Positions 8,769 to 18,266 of a stretch of 44,250 nt of DNA are shown here, one piece after another; positions within the stretch are counted from its first letter, which is position 1; each line of letters opens with the position of its first letter. Source of the DNA: Candidatus Cloacimonadota bacterium (GTDB lineage Bacteria; Cloacimonadota; Cloacimonadia; Cloacimonadales; Cloacimonadaceae); the NCBI GenBank assembly GCA_012516855.1, contig JAAYWB010000042.1, positions 1 through 44,250 on the forward strand, in the 5' to 3' direction. The translations under genes were made by a program, and so were the position numbers. Under the pieces are notes generated by a model that was not told where the DNA came from, did not search any database, and saw only the letters and a list, made by a program, of their open reading frames with translations.

Positions 8769-9596
8769 ATGTCCGAAAATTCTAAGAGGATGAAGGGCAG
8801 CAGGTATAGATGCTTACTTGCTACTGAGTTGGAGTCGGGAAAAGCACGTAAACTTTTGGAGGATATTTGTCGGCCGTTGCAAGTAGAGATTACAGCCGAA
8901 GATGAGTACTTCCCGAAGGGATTCTCATGTCCAAAAGAACTTATTCTTACAAGCCAGGTAGCGAAGCCTTTCTTTGATAAACACTTTCCAGATCTCGGCT
9001 TTGAACATGTAAAAACCATTGTCAAAGATGAGTGGTGGTTGAAACCAAAGCTAGGCGGAAATACCCCTAATTGGGATATAGTTAGTTCTTGTACACTAAA
9101 CAATCAAGCAAAAGCTCTTATCATTGTAGAAGCTAAAGCTCACATAAGCGAGTTGGATAGTGCCGGCAAAACGTTAAAAAAAGGAGCAAATGATAATAGT
9201 ACTGCAAATCATCAAAGCATTGAGAAAGCAATAATCGATGCTAATGATGGTCTTAACGCTGCTTATACCTCCAAAGGCTTTGCTATTAGCATCAACCAAT
9301 GCTATCAGTTGTCTAATCGTTTTGCCTTTGCCTGGAAACTCGCTTCTCTAGGAATACCCGTGATATTGATGTATCTTGGCTTCATCAATGCCAAGGAAAT
9401 GGGAGACTATTTTCAAGATGATGAAGTCTGGATGATCAATCTGCTAGCGCATTCAAGGGGAATCATCCCAGAAGCAGCTTGGAACGGATCTCCAATTATG
9501 GTTGGCAGTACTCCAATTTACCCAATTTACAGAGCTGCTGACATCCAAGCAACACCAACTATCGTTAAGATTTATCCGCCAAAGGATGCGGAATGA
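8769..9596 (+). CDS. PD-(D/E)XK nuclease-like protein
   Basis: A 275-residue protein with a restriction-nuclease-fold signature: PNWDIVSS supplies D103, a hydrophobic strand follows, and LIIVEAKAH supplies E121-x-K123. The EAKAHISEL string is typical of small nuclease-like proteins in defence islands. The C-terminal half (about 170-260) is hydrophobic and aromatic (VILMYLGFINA, VWMINLLAHSRG), probably a core fold rather than membrane. AAGGAG precedes the start, 26 bases after the PHP gene, so it belongs to the same transcript. It may be an endonuclease effector. No target-recognition domain can be seen, so specificity would have to come from partners. Confidence 0.68.
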   Translation: MSENSKRMKGSRYRCLLATELESGKARKLLEDICRPLQVEITAEDEYFPKGFSCPKELILTSQVAKPFFDKHFPDLGFEHVKTIVKDEWWLKPKLGGNTPNWDIVSSCTLNNQAKALIIVEAKAHISELDSAGKTLKKGANDNSTANHQSIEKAIIDANDGLNAAYTSKGFAISINQCYQLSNRFAFAWKLASLGIPVILMYLGFINAKEMGDYFQDDEVWMINLLAHSRGIIPEAAWNGSPIMVGSTPIYPIYRAADIQATPTIVKIYPPKDAE

Positions 9597-9668
9597 TGAG
9601 AACTATCGTCCCGCAATATCTATTCTGCGATTGAATCTGTCATCAAGGTTAGTAATAATGAGGAGACT

Positions 9669-10391
9669 ATGATACCAATCACATTCTTGTCCCACGCTTG
9701 CGATATTCTCGCAGACACAAATGCAGGTTTGACCGGTTCAAATATTGCAGAATACTGCGCAGCATACGCTGTAGACTACAACGTTGATATACCTTATGGT
9801 ACCTATCCTTTTTTCGATAGTCCAAACAAGCGAACGGCACTCCTAAAAAATCTCCAGGCTTTCAAGCCAGAGCAACAATACGTAATTATCAAAGAGTTGT
9901 GTGAACTAGATAAGTGGTCTGATGATCCGAAGATCAAAGACTTGAAGATCAAACTAATATCAAGATATGGCGGTTTGTTTCAGGGTTCTGAGTGCATCAA
10001 CGAGATACTGATTGAAGAAACCAAGCACTGGCTGGAACCTTATGCAAAGTCAAAGCAAAACTACTTGTATGCCTTGGACAAATTCAATAATGGCGTGTTT
10101 CTTAGGAATTCTCTTGATGACCTAAGGCTGTCTCTTGAATTGCTACTGCAAGAAATCTTTGGAAATTCTAAGTCATTGGAGAACCAAATCAATGAAGTTG
10201 GGTCAATGGTTATCTCGAAGGGAGGATCGAAAGAATTCGCCAATATGTTTCAGAAACTCGTGGAGTACTATACCAAGTATCAAAACACCTATATCAAGCA
10301 TGACGACAGGGTCATGGAGCTTGAGATTGAGTTTATTTTTGAGCTCACATCGTCTTTCATGAAGCATTTTGTTAGGCTATCTGATCGCTAA
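9669..10391 (+). CDS. AbiJ N-terminal-domain-like protein, candidate abortive-infection component
   Basis: A 240-residue protein whose first 80 residues (ACDILADTNAGLTGSNIAEY, then a variable loop, KRTALLKNLQAF and an acidic helix) resemble the small helical AbiJ N-terminal domains. In many abortive-infection proteins these precede a HEPN RNase. The C-terminal 150 residues are helical and end with FMKHFVRLSDR; no clear R-x4-6-H HEPN motif is seen, so the toxin half may be divergent or absent. The gene lies 72 bases after the preceding nuclease gene, with GAGGAG before the start. It closes the first operon. The assignment rests on a short pattern and could be wrong. Confidence 0.55.
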   Translation: MIPITFLSHACDILADTNAGLTGSNIAEYCAAYAVDYNVDIPYGTYPFFDSPNKRTALLKNLQAFKPEQQYVIIKELCELDKWSDDPKIKDLKIKLISRYGGLFQGSECINEILIEETKHWLEPYAKSKQNYLYALDKFNNGVFLRNSLDDLRLSLELLLQEIFGNSKSLENQINEVGSMVISKGGSKEFANMFQKLVEYYTKYQNTYIKHDDRVMELEIEFIFELTSSFMKHFVRLSDR

Positions 10392-10472
10392 AAAACATAG
10401 TTTGGTAATGTATTCATCATCGGAGAATCGCTGGTCTGGATCAGAAACCAATATCTAACACAATTCAAAGTT

Positions 10473-10534
10473 CAATGAGAATCAAACACGGATGATCCTT
10501 TCTGCTAGGATGGGAAAGGATTTTCTCATTGACA
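10473..10534 (+). promoter_or_regulatory. Inverted repeat CAATGAGAA/TTCTCATTG fused to TTGACA, upstream of helicase operon
   Basis: CAATGAGAA (10473-10481) and TTCTCATTG (10523-10531) form perfect 9-bp inverted arms 41 bases apart, and the right arm overlaps TTGACA (10529-10534). This is the same arrangement as at 1562-1592 but with a longer spacer. TAATAT follows 8 bases later, against 9 in the other copy. The 279-base gap between the AbiJ-like gene and the helicase holds this motif and one 29-codon ORF. A common DNA-binding regulator for both operons is inferred. Confidence 0.5.
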
Positions 10535-10571
10535 GAAGAAGCTAATATGATTGTTTGACTTTTGGCGTGGA

Positions 10572-10661
10572 ATGGCCGAAATTAATGATGCGACTAAACG
10601 CTTGAAAGAGGCAACTGATCAGACCTTGAGAGTGTTAGGCGGATCATCTAGTTCTTTTTAA
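10572..10661 (+). CDS. Possible 29-residue leader ORF before the helicase
   Basis: An ATG at 10572 opens 29 codons (MAEINDATKRLKEATDQ..., ending in a serine-rich SSSSF) and stops 9 bases before the helicase start. The peptide looks like a short amphipathic helix. Only GTGGA precedes it as a weak ribosome binding site. It may be a leader peptide or a chance frame; nothing shows it is translated. Confidence 0.3.
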   Translation: MAEINDATKRLKEATDQTLRVLGGSSSSF

Positions 10662-10670
10662 GGAATCAGG

Positions 10671-13600
10671 ATGATGAGATTAGAAGACATTAAGGCAGGA
10701 GCCCTGATTCAGGGCATTGAACCGGGGGAAGTAGTGCGCATTGTTACCAGTGAACCTATTGGTGGAGATGCATACACCGTTTATTATAAGAAAAGCGATA
10801 GTTCTCTTCGAGAGCGCTTGATATATCGTTCTGATGAGGAAAACCTTTCCATTGCAGTGGCTGGTAGGCCCTGGACATTCGATGCTCCTGGCGCTGAGTT
10901 CAAGCTCGCAGTAGAAGCAAACCGGATTAACCTGGCATATCTGTTTGATCCTATGATGGCTGTTCACACATCCAATGTTGAGCCCCTCCCGCATCAGATC
11001 ACAGCAGTTTACGAATCACTGCTTCCCAGGCAACCCCTGCGTTATATACTTGCTGATGATCCGGGAGCAGGGAAAACTATAATGGCAGGACTGTATATGA
11101 GGGAACTCATCATGCGGGCTGATGCCAGGCGAATACTGGTTATTGCTCCGGGTTCCTTGGTAGAACAGTGGCAGGATGAAATGTACGAGAAGTTCGGCCT
11201 TGATTTCTGTATTTTCTCACGTGATTTACAACAGCAATCCAGGGGCGGTAATCCCTTTGAAGACTATGACTATATGATAGCCAGGATCGACATGATCTCC
11301 CGTGACGAGGATCTAGTTGAGAAGATCAAACAAAGCTACTGGGACCTGGTGGTAATAGACGAAGCTCACAAATGCTCAGCCTCCTGGTTCGGCAATGAAC
11401 TCAAGAAAACAAAACGCTACAGGCTGGCTGAAGAAGTGGGCGCTACCACCCAGCACCTCTTGCTGATGACAGCTACTCCCCACAAGGGCAAGGATGAGGA
11501 CTTCCAAACCTTTCTTGCTTTGCTCGATTCTGATCGTTTCTATGGGAAAACCAGAGACAGCGCTCATTCGATTGATATCTCGGATCTCCTGCGCCGTATG
11601 GTGAAGGAAGATCTCCTCAAATTCGATGGCACCCGCCTTTTCCCAGAGAGGAAGGCTTATTCTGTGACCTATAAGCTGTCTGATCCCGAGGCAGAGCTAT
11701 ATCTTGCTGTCACAGAGTATGTGCGGGAAGAAATGAACAAAGCTGATCGTCTGACCGGGAAACAAAAAAACACTGTCGGCTTTGCCCTCACCATCCTGCA
11801 AAGGCGCCTCGCATCCAGCCCTGAGGCTATATACCAATCTCTGAAAAGAAGATTGGACAAGCTCAATCGCAGGCTGGAGGAAGAAAAGCTCATTCAGAGA
11901 GGCGAACTGATCAGACAGCAAAAAGAAAAAAGAATTGAGCTGCCGGATGATTTTGATGATGAGGACTGGGATACTGAAGAACGGGAAGAAAATGAAGAAG
12001 AGCTGGTGGACAGCGCTACCACAGCTCAGACCATCCAGGAACTGGAATCAGAGACCAATACCCTCAAGCGTCTCAATGAACAGGCCAAAGCACTACGTGA
12101 CTCAGGCTTTGACCGTAAATGGGAAGAGCTTTCCAGTCTATTTGAGAATAACCCGCATTTTAGGGATGCCAATGGCAGTTTTCGCAAGTTGATCATTTTT
12201 ACTGAGCATCGTGACACCTTGAATTACCTGTATGAGCGGCTCAGTGGCTTACTTGGCAGCCAGGAGGCGATCATCACCATCCATGGCGGCATTAAAAGAG
12301 AGGAAAGGCGTAAAGCCCAGGAGCAATTTAAAAACCATCCCCGAGTCAGGATACTCCTCGCCACCGATGCTGCCGGTGAAGGCGTAAACCTTCAGAATGC
12401 CAACCTGATGGTTAATTATGACTTGCCCTGGAATCCCAACCGGATCGAGCAACGCTTTGGACGTATTCACCGCATCGGCCAGACTGAGGTTTGCCATCTC
12501 TGGAATATGGTGGCGGATGAGACCCGGGAAGGTGACGTGTTTCAAACCCTCTTCACCAAGCTGGAAGCCCAAAGAGCCGCCTTGGGCGGCAGAGTTTTTG
12601 ATATTCTGGGAGACGTATTTGAAGAAACAAGCCTCAAAGACCTGCTGATCGAAGCGATCCGCTATGGGGATGACCCTGAGGTCAGGTCCAGGCTGTTTCA
12701 AGTGGTGGAAGGCGTTCTCGATACCGAGCACATCAGAGAGATCATCAGCCGCAATGCCCTGTGTGAAGAGGTTATCGATGAAAACCGTCTCTTTGCCGTG
12801 AAAGCCGAAATGGAGAAAGCTGAAGCACGAAAACTCCAGCCCTATTTCATTAAATCCTTTTTCTTGCAGGCTTTCAGCCAGTTAAAAGGCAACATTCGCC
12901 AGGTCCGTAGCGAGGGCGAGCGTTGGGAAATCTCCTATGTTCCGGCCCAGATTCGTGAACGGGACCGCCAGATTTCAGGCCGTAACCGCAGAAACATCAA
13001 TCCGGTCACTCAGAAATACGAACGCATCTGTTTCGATAAACCCTTTGTGAGATTGCCCAACCGGGAAGCACCCATGGCCAGTTTCATCCATCCTGGGCAC
13101 CCGCTGATGATGTCGATCACAGATATCATGCTGGAGGATCACCGCAACAAGCTGAGACAGGGAGCAATTCTTGTAGCCCCTCATGATGATAGCATAGATC
13201 CCAAAGCCATGCTGATCATAGAACACTCAGTAAAAGAAGGGGTCAACCGGGATAGGTGCATCTCACGTCGTTTGCAGTTTGTCCAAATCGATGAACAGGG
13301 AGCGATCAGCAACGCGGGGTGGGCACCCCATCTAGATCTGGAGCCCATTTCAGATAGTGACTTCATTCTGATAAAACATCTGCTGGCAGCCCAGTGGGTT
13401 TCATCCGAACTGGAAAGCCAGGCTCTGGCGTATGCCACCACCTACCTTGCCCCGGAGCATTTTTCGGAAGTGATGCATCGGAGGGAAAGACAGGTCACCA
13501 AGACCCTTGAAGCTGTTCATCAGAGGCTGGTGACCCAGATCAACTATTGGTCCGACCGCAAGATCAAGCTTCAGGATGACCAGGCTGCGGGTAAAAAGAC

Positions 13601-14192
13601 CCGGATCAACATCGATAATGTCAGCCGCATCATCGATGAGCTGGATAACCGCCTCAAATCCCGCACCAAAGAGCTCAACGAGATGCGCCATGTAGTCTCG
13701 GAGACTCCGGTCGTGATCGGAGGCGCGCTGATCATCCCTGCTGGTTTACTGGCACAATTGAACGGGGAGGACACCTGGACCGCAGATGCCGAAGCCAGGA
13801 AGCAGATCGAGCTAAAAGCCATGCAGGTTGTGATGGACCACGAAAAGTCAAATGGTTGTGAAGTTTTTGATGTCTCTGACCTCAATTGCGGCTGGGACGT
13901 CACCAGCATCCCAGCTCCCATAGATGGTAAAATGCCGGAAACCAGGCACATTGAGGTAAAAGGCCGGGTAAAAGGCCAAAGCACCATCACCGTTACCAGA
14001 AATGAGATCCTGTATGGGCTAAACCAGGCTGACAAATTCATCTTAGCACTGGTGATTGTTGATGGAGATAGTTATGAGGGGCCATACTACATTCGTAAAC
14101 CCTTCACTCAAGAACCTGACTGGGCTGTAACCAGCATCAATCTCGATATCGCCAGTTTACTCAAGAAAGCATCAAAAAAGGAGGGATTATGA
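10671..14192 (+). CDS. SNF2/DEAD-type helicase with C-terminal DUF3883-like domain
   Basis: A 1173-residue superfamily-2 ATPase, the translocase of a helicase-methylase-ATPase anti-phage operon. Motif I is DDPGAGKT (129-136), motif II DEAH (230-233), motif [12 protein letters not shown]. The second RecA domain has [12 protein letters not shown] and [13 protein letters not shown] (motifs V and VI). An acidic coiled insert near residues 420-450 ([18 protein letters not shown]) lies between the two RecA halves. The C-terminus (about 1050-1165) resembles DUF3883, a nuclease-fold-related domain: GWDVTS, then RHIEVKGRV with E1095-x-K1097. DUF3883 is common in defence helicases. ATG codons at 10671 and 10674 both follow AAGGAATCAGG. 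The stop overlaps the RhuM start as ATGA, so translation is coupled. Confidence 0.9.
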   Translation: MMRLEDIKAGALIQGIEPGEVVRIVTSEPIGGDAYTVYYKKSDSSLRERLIYRSDEENLSIAVAGRPWTFDAPGAEFKLAVEANRINLAYLFDPMMAVHTSNVEPLPHQITAVYESLLPRQPLRYILADDPGAGKTIMAGLYMRELIMRADARRILVIAPGSLVEQWQDEMYEKFGLDFCIFSRDLQQQSRGGNPFEDYDYMIARIDMISRDEDLVEKIKQSYWDLVVIDEAHKCSASWFGNELKKTKRYRLAEEVGATTQHLLLMTATPHKGKDEDFQTFLALLDSDRFYGKTRDSAHSIDISDLLRRMVKEDLLKFDGTRLFPERKAYSVTYKLSDPEAELYLAVTEYVREEMNKADRLTGKQKNTVGFALTILQRRLASSPEAIYQSLKRRLDKLNRRLEEEKLIQRGELIRQQKEKRIELPDDFDDEDWDTEEREENEEELVDSATTAQTIQELESETNTLKRLNEQAKALRDSGFDRKWEELSSLFENNPHFRDANGSFRKLIIFTEHRDTLNYLYERLSGLLGSQEAIITIHGGIKREERRKAQEQFKNHPRVRILLATDAAGEGVNLQNANLMVNYDLPWNPNRIEQRFGRIHRIGQTEVCHLWNMVADETREGDVFQTLFTKLEAQRAALGGRVFDILGDVFEETSLKDLLIEAIRYGDDPEVRSRLFQVVEGVLDTEHIREIISRNALCEEVIDENRLFAVKAEMEKAEARKLQPYFIKSFFLQAFSQLKGNIRQVRSEGERWEISYVPAQIRERDRQISGRNRRNINPVTQKYERICFDKPFVRLPNREAPMASFIHPGHPLMMSITDIMLEDHRNKLRQGAILVAPHDDSIDPKAMLIIEHSVKEGVNRDRCISRRLQFVQIDEQGAISNAGWAPHLDLEPISDSDFILIKHLLAAQWVSSELESQALAYATTYLAPEHFSEVMHRRERQVTKTLEAVHQRLVTQINYWSDRKIKLQDDQAAGKKTRINIDNVSRIIDELDNRLKSRTKELNEMRHVVSETPVVIGGALIIPAGLLAQLNGEDTWTADAEARKQIELKAMQVVMDHEKSNGCEVFDVSDLNCGWDVTSIPAPIDGKMPETRHIEVKGRVKGQSTITVTRNEILYGLNQADKFILALVIVDGDSYEGPYYIRKPFTQEPDWAVTSINLDIASLLKKASKKEGL

Positions 14193-15217
14193 AGAAGGAA
14201 CTTAAAACAGCGGAACCAAGATTCCTGATCTACACCAATCAGGATGGAAGCGTACACATTGAAACCAAGCTATTGGATGAAACCATCTGGCTGAGTCAAA
14301 AGCAACTGGCAGAGTTGTATCAGACCACTGTTGCTAACATCAATATCCATATTCGCAACATCCTCACAGAGGGTGAGCTAGAGCCAGACGCAGTTATTAA
14401 GGATTTTTTAATAACTGCCTCCGATGGTAAAAGCTACCATACCATGCACTACAATCTCGATATGGTTATCAGTGTGGGATATAGGATCAAATCCCAGATC
14501 GCCACACGATTCCGCATCTGGGCTACTGAGCGGCTCAAGGAATACCTGATCAAGGGTTTCACCATGAATGATGAACTGCTCAAAGAGGCCGGAGGCGGTT
14601 CCTATTTTGATGAACTTCTGGCCCGGATCAGGGATATCCGCTCCTCAGAAAAAGTCTTCTGGCGCAAGGTCCTGGATATCTATGCTACCAGCATAGACTA
14701 TGATCCCAGGTCAGATCTATCGCGTGAGTTTTTCAAGGTCATCCAAAACAAGATGCACTGGGCGAGTCATGGCCATACTGCCGCCGAGATCATCTATCAG
14801 CGGGCTGATGCCGGCAAAGCCAATATGGGGCTCACCAACTGGCCGGGAACCCAGCTCCGTAAGGCAGATACTGAAATAGCAAAGAACTACCTGAACCAAG
14901 AAGAACTGGATCTCCTGAACAGAATTGTGAGCATGTATCTGGACTTCGCCGAGCTTCAAGCCCTGAACAGAACTCCGATGTACATGAAAGATTGGATATC
15001 CAAGCTGGATGAGTTCCTGAAGCTAAGCGGCAGGGATATTCTCGTGCATGCCGGCTCCATCGCCCACGAAGACGCGATCCAGAAAGCCCGGCTGGAATAT
15101 GAAAAATGGCATCATGAGCAGCTTTCAGAGCCGACCGCAGCAGAAAAGCACTTTGTGGAAGCCCTGCAGGAAGTAAAACAGATTACTAAACAGTTCAAGC
15201 CCAAGAGAAAGAAATGA
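14189..15217 (+). CDS. RhuM-family protein
   Basis: A 342-residue RhuM-type protein, named after a Salmonella pathogenicity-island gene and often found inside restriction and defence operons; its biochemical role is not settled. The recognisable N-terminal part has [23 protein letters not shown] and [15 protein letters not shown] (residues about 30-105). The conserved middle has [19 protein letters not shown] and [15 protein letters not shown] lysine-rich tail (FKPKRKK) ends it. It overlaps the helicase stop and the methyltransferase start by 4 bases each, so it is fully embedded in the operon. AGGAGG precedes its start. It could be an accessory DNA-binding or toxin-like component of the system. 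Confidence 0.88.
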   Translation: MKKELKTAEPRFLIYTNQDGSVHIETKLLDETIWLSQKQLAELYQTTVANINIHIRNILTEGELEPDAVIKDFLITASDGKSYHTMHYNLDMVISVGYRIKSQIATRFRIWATERLKEYLIKGFTMNDELLKEAGGGSYFDELLARIRDIRSSEKVFWRKVLDIYATSIDYDPRSDLSREFFKVIQNKMHWASHGHTAAEIIYQRADAGKANMGLTNWPGTQLRKADTEIAKNYLNQEELDLLNRIVSMYLDFAELQALNRTPMYMKDWISKLDEFLKLSGRDILVHAGSIAHEDAIQKARLEYEKWHHEQLSEPTAAEKHFVEALQEVKQITKQFKPKRKK

Positions 15218-18072
15218 GTGAATATAAAATAAAAGCCCCCAGAAAGCTTATCGAAGTGGCCCTGCCCCTCAAAGAGATCAATGAAGCCTGTGTTCGTGAA
15301 AAATCCATACGCCATGGTCATCCCTCCACCTTGCATCTATACTGGGCAAGGCGTCCTCTGGCTGCCGCCAGGGCGGTGCTCTTTGCTCAATTGGTCAATG
15401 ACCCCGGCTGGGATGAAGAACTGCAGATAGGCTACAAGCGCAAAGCGGATGCCAACCGCAAGCGGGAAGAGCTGTTTGAGATCATCCGGGAACTGGTGAA
15501 GTGGGAGAATACCAACAACGAGATAGTGCTGGAGAAAGCCCGGGCTGAGATCCGTAAAAGCTGGAAAGTAACCTGCGAACTGAACAAAGACCATCCCCAG
15601 GCTGCAGAGCTCTTCAATCCCGATAAGTTGCCAGCCTTCCACGATCCCTTTACCGGAGGCGGCTCCATCCCGCTGGAAGCCCAACGCCTGGGATTGGAGG
15701 CATGGGCTAGTGACCTGAACCCTGTGGCAGTGCTTATCAACAAGGCCATGATCGAGATTCCACCCAAGTTTGTGGGACACCGTCCCATCGGTCCCATTCC
15801 CAAACGTGACGATCAGACAACAACCAATAACTACACTTGGCCAGGCTTGACCGGCCTGGCTGAAGACGTGCGTCGTTGGGGACATTGGGTGCGGGAAGAA
15901 GCCTACAAGCGCATCGGGCACCTCTATCCCCCCATCAAAATCACACCCGAGATGGTTTCCGAACGCCCTGATCTGGCCCCTTACAGGGGAAAGAAGCTTA
16001 CTGTGATCGCGTATATATGGGCAAGGACAGTGAAAAGCCCCAATCCCTTATACTCCCATGTGGATGTGCCGCTTACATCCACTTTTCTGTTATCTGACAA
16101 GAAGGGGAAAGAGGCCTGGATCGAACCAATAATTGATGAAGATAAATACCAGTTCAAAGTCCGTGTTGGCATGCCGAGTGATCTTGAGACAGTTAAGAAA
16201 GGCACCAAGGCAGCAGGTAGATCATCAAACTTCATTTGCATTCTCTCGAATACTCCAATTGATGGGAATTACATCAAGGCTGAAGGACAAGCAGGGAGAA
16301 TGGGGTCTAAACTGATGGCGATCGTATGTGAAGGGAATAACTCCCGTGTTTATCTATCCCCTGATGCGTATCAGGAGAAACTTGCCAATTCTGCGGTTCC
16401 CACCTGGAGACCTGAACAAGAATTAGTTGGGAAAAGTGCTGATCAACTTCCCCTTTATGGCATGAAGACGTATGGAGACATTTTCTCCAACAGACAACTT
16501 AGTGCTCTGAACTGCTTTTATAATATTATCTCTGAAATTGGCAATAACGGTTTTAATGTCAACGAAAGCCAGAAATATAGAGCGACTATCGCATTATACC
16601 TTTGTTTTGGAGTAGACAAATGCACAGACTATTGGTCAACCGCCTGCAGTTGGCACATCAGTAAATCTCTTATTAGAAATACATTTGGAAGACAAGCCAT
16701 TGCTATGGTATGGGATTATGTAGAGGCTAATCCTTTTTCTAGTTCTTCTGGGAATTGGTTATCGATGATAAGTTGGGTTTGGAAAGCGATGAATTCTTTT
16801 GCTATAACGATCAAAGGACACGGAGAAGTCGCTGACGCTAGCACACAAAACATATCACAAGACAAGATCGTTTCAACTGATCCCCCCTACTATGATAACA
16901 TAATGTACGCAGATCTATCAGATTTCTTCTACGTTTGGCAGAGACCTGTGTTAAAACATATCTATCCTAATCTGTTCAAAACAATAAATACTCCAAAAGA
17001 CAAAGAGCTTGTTGCGTCTCCATATAGGCATGCATCTAAAGTTGAAGCGGAAAATTACTTCTTGTATGGGATGATTGAAGCTATGAGAAATATATTTGTT
17101 CAGTCTCATAGAGGCTATCCAGCAACGATTTACTATGCATTCAAACAATCAGATACAACAAACTCAGGAAGTTCATCTACAGGATGGGTTACGTTCTTGG
17201 AAGCTGTTATTAATTCTGATCTTGCTATTGTGGGAACTTGGCCAATTAGAACTGAGCTTGTTAATAAAGTAAGTGGGATCGGCAGTAATATGCTTGCGTC
17301 GTCGATTATTTTGGTCTGTAGAAAGAGAAAGGTTGATTCAGAATCAATAAACCGAAAGGACTTCTTGAAAGAGCTTAATCAAAATGTCCCAGAAGCCCTG
17401 GATACAATGATCAATGGAAGTGAAACATCAAGCCCAATTGCTCCAGTTGACCTCGCTCAAGCGGCCATAGGACCGGGCATGGCAGTATTTTCCAAGTATA
17501 AGTCCATTCTAGAGGCTGATGGTTCTACAATGACTGTCCGCACTGCCCTCATTCTTATCAATAAAGCCATTGACGACTATTTCAAGGAATTGGAGGGTGA
17601 TTGGGACAGTGATACCTGTTTCTGTCTGCAATGGTTCAGCGAGTATGGCTGGCGTGAAGGTGTATATGGTGAAGCAGATGTTCTGGCCAGAGCCAAAGGT
17701 GTTTCAGTTGAAGGCGTCAGAGATAGCGGTGTCTTGGCAGCCGCAGGTGGAAAGGTTAAGTTGCTGAGGCCAATAGAATATCCCGATACCTGGAATCCCG
17801 CCAAAGACAGCCGCATGCCAGTCTGGGAGGTTTTACATCATCTCATCCGTCTGCATCAAACCAGGGGAGAATCCGCAGCCGCAGAGATCGTTAAAGCTAT
17901 CCCCCATATTTGCGAAACAGCCCGCCAACTGGCTTTCCTGCTCTATACCACTTGCGAACGCAAAGGCTGGGCTGAAGATGCGCGTCCTTACAACGATCTG
18001 GTTACAGCCTGGCTCTCCATCGAAAAGCAAGCACGTGCAGATGAGGGTGGTCAAATTGAGGCTGAGTTCTAG
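15214..18072 (+). CDS. DUF1156-type DNA (adenine) methyltransferase
   Basis: A 952-residue DNA methyltransferase that should mark host DNA for its operon. The start is the DUF1156 signature: RKLIEVALPLKEINEA, EKSIRHGHPSTLHLYWARRP (about 7-48). The S-adenosylmethionine-binding motif is DPFTGGGSIPLEA (144-156). The catalytic motif is DPPY (556-559) in STDPPYYDNIMYADL. D/NPPY motifs act on exocyclic amino groups, most often N6-adenine. The 400 residues between the two motifs are far longer than in compact methylases and probably hold target recognition. That middle, roughly bases 16070-17450, is visibly AT-richer than the ends, which suggests recombination of a specificity segment. The gene overlaps the RhuM stop by 4 bases. 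The DUF499 gene starts 190 bases downstream. Confidence 0.9.
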   Translation: MSEYKIKAPRKLIEVALPLKEINEACVREKSIRHGHPSTLHLYWARRPLAAARAVLFAQLVNDPGWDEELQIGYKRKADANRKREELFEIIRELVKWENTNNEIVLEKARAEIRKSWKVTCELNKDHPQAAELFNPDKLPAFHDPFTGGGSIPLEAQRLGLEAWASDLNPVAVLINKAMIEIPPKFVGHRPIGPIPKRDDQTTTNNYTWPGLTGLAEDVRRWGHWVREEAYKRIGHLYPPIKITPEMVSERPDLAPYRGKKLTVIAYIWARTVKSPNPLYSHVDVPLTSTFLLSDKKGKEAWIEPIIDEDKYQFKVRVGMPSDLETVKKGTKAAGRSSNFICILSNTPIDGNYIKAEGQAGRMGSKLMAIVCEGNNSRVYLSPDAYQEKLANSAVPTWRPEQELVGKSADQLPLYGMKTYGDIFSNRQLSALNCFYNIISEIGNNGFNVNESQKYRATIALYLCFGVDKCTDYWSTACSWHISKSLIRNTFGRQAIAMVWDYVEANPFSSSSGNWLSMISWVWKAMNSFAITIKGHGEVADASTQNISQDKIVSTDPPYYDNIMYADLSDFFYVWQRPVLKHIYPNLFKTINTPKDKELVASPYRHASKVEAENYFLYGMIEAMRNIFVQSHRGYPATIYYAFKQSDTTNSGSSSTGWVTFLEAVINSDLAIVGTWPIRTELVNKVSGIGSNMLASSIILVCRKRKVDSESINRKDFLKELNQNVPEALDTMINGSETSSPIAPVDLAQAAIGPGMAVFSKYKSILEADGSTMTVRTALILINKAIDDYFKELEGDWDSDTCFCLQWFSEYGWREGVYGEADVLARAKGVSVEGVRDSGVLAAAGGKVKLLRPIEYPDTWNPAKDSRMPVWEVLHHLIRLHQTRGESAAAEIVKAIPHICETARQLAFLLYTTCERKGWAEDARPYNDLVTAWLSIEKQARADEGGQIEAEF

Positions 18073-18087
18073 GACTGAGGAGTTATC

Positions 18088-18216
18088 ATGCTGAGAATAG
18101 TAAATCTGCTTTCCAGGGAAGAGGGCACAACTAAGCTGCCTGGATTGAACTCGGAACAAATCAACTTCCGAGAGCTTCCGAGTTGTTTGCCAAGCATGGT
18201 AAACTCATTGATATGA
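18088..18216 (+). CDS. Possible 42-residue ORF between methylase and DUF499 genes
   Basis: An ATG at 18088, after GAGGAG, opens 42 codons (MLRIVNLLSREEGTTKLPG..., ending in MVNSLI). Its stop overlaps the start of a 17-codon ORF, which in turn overlaps the DUF499 start. It has no recognised family. It may be a small operon member, a remnant of a larger gene or a leader. An inverted repeat lies inside it (AACTCGGAA 18148-18156, TTCCGAGTT 18176-18184). Confidence 0.35.
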   Translation: MLRIVNLLSREEGTTKLPGLNSEQINFRELPSCLPSMVNSLI

Positions 18217-18266
18217 ATAATCTTGCGAATATGGGAACGCTGCAAAAGCATCAGGAGATATTATGA
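18213..18266 (+). CDS. Possible 17-residue coupling ORF directly before DUF499 ATPase
   Basis: ATG at 18213 (inside ATATGA, overlapping the stop of the 42-codon ORF) opens 17 codons ([17 protein letters not shown]). Its TGA overlaps the DUF499 ATG. No ribosome binding site of its own is obvious. Such a chain of overlaps could carry ribosomes across the 190-base gap. Confidence 0.25.
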   Translation: MNNLANMGTLQKHQEIL

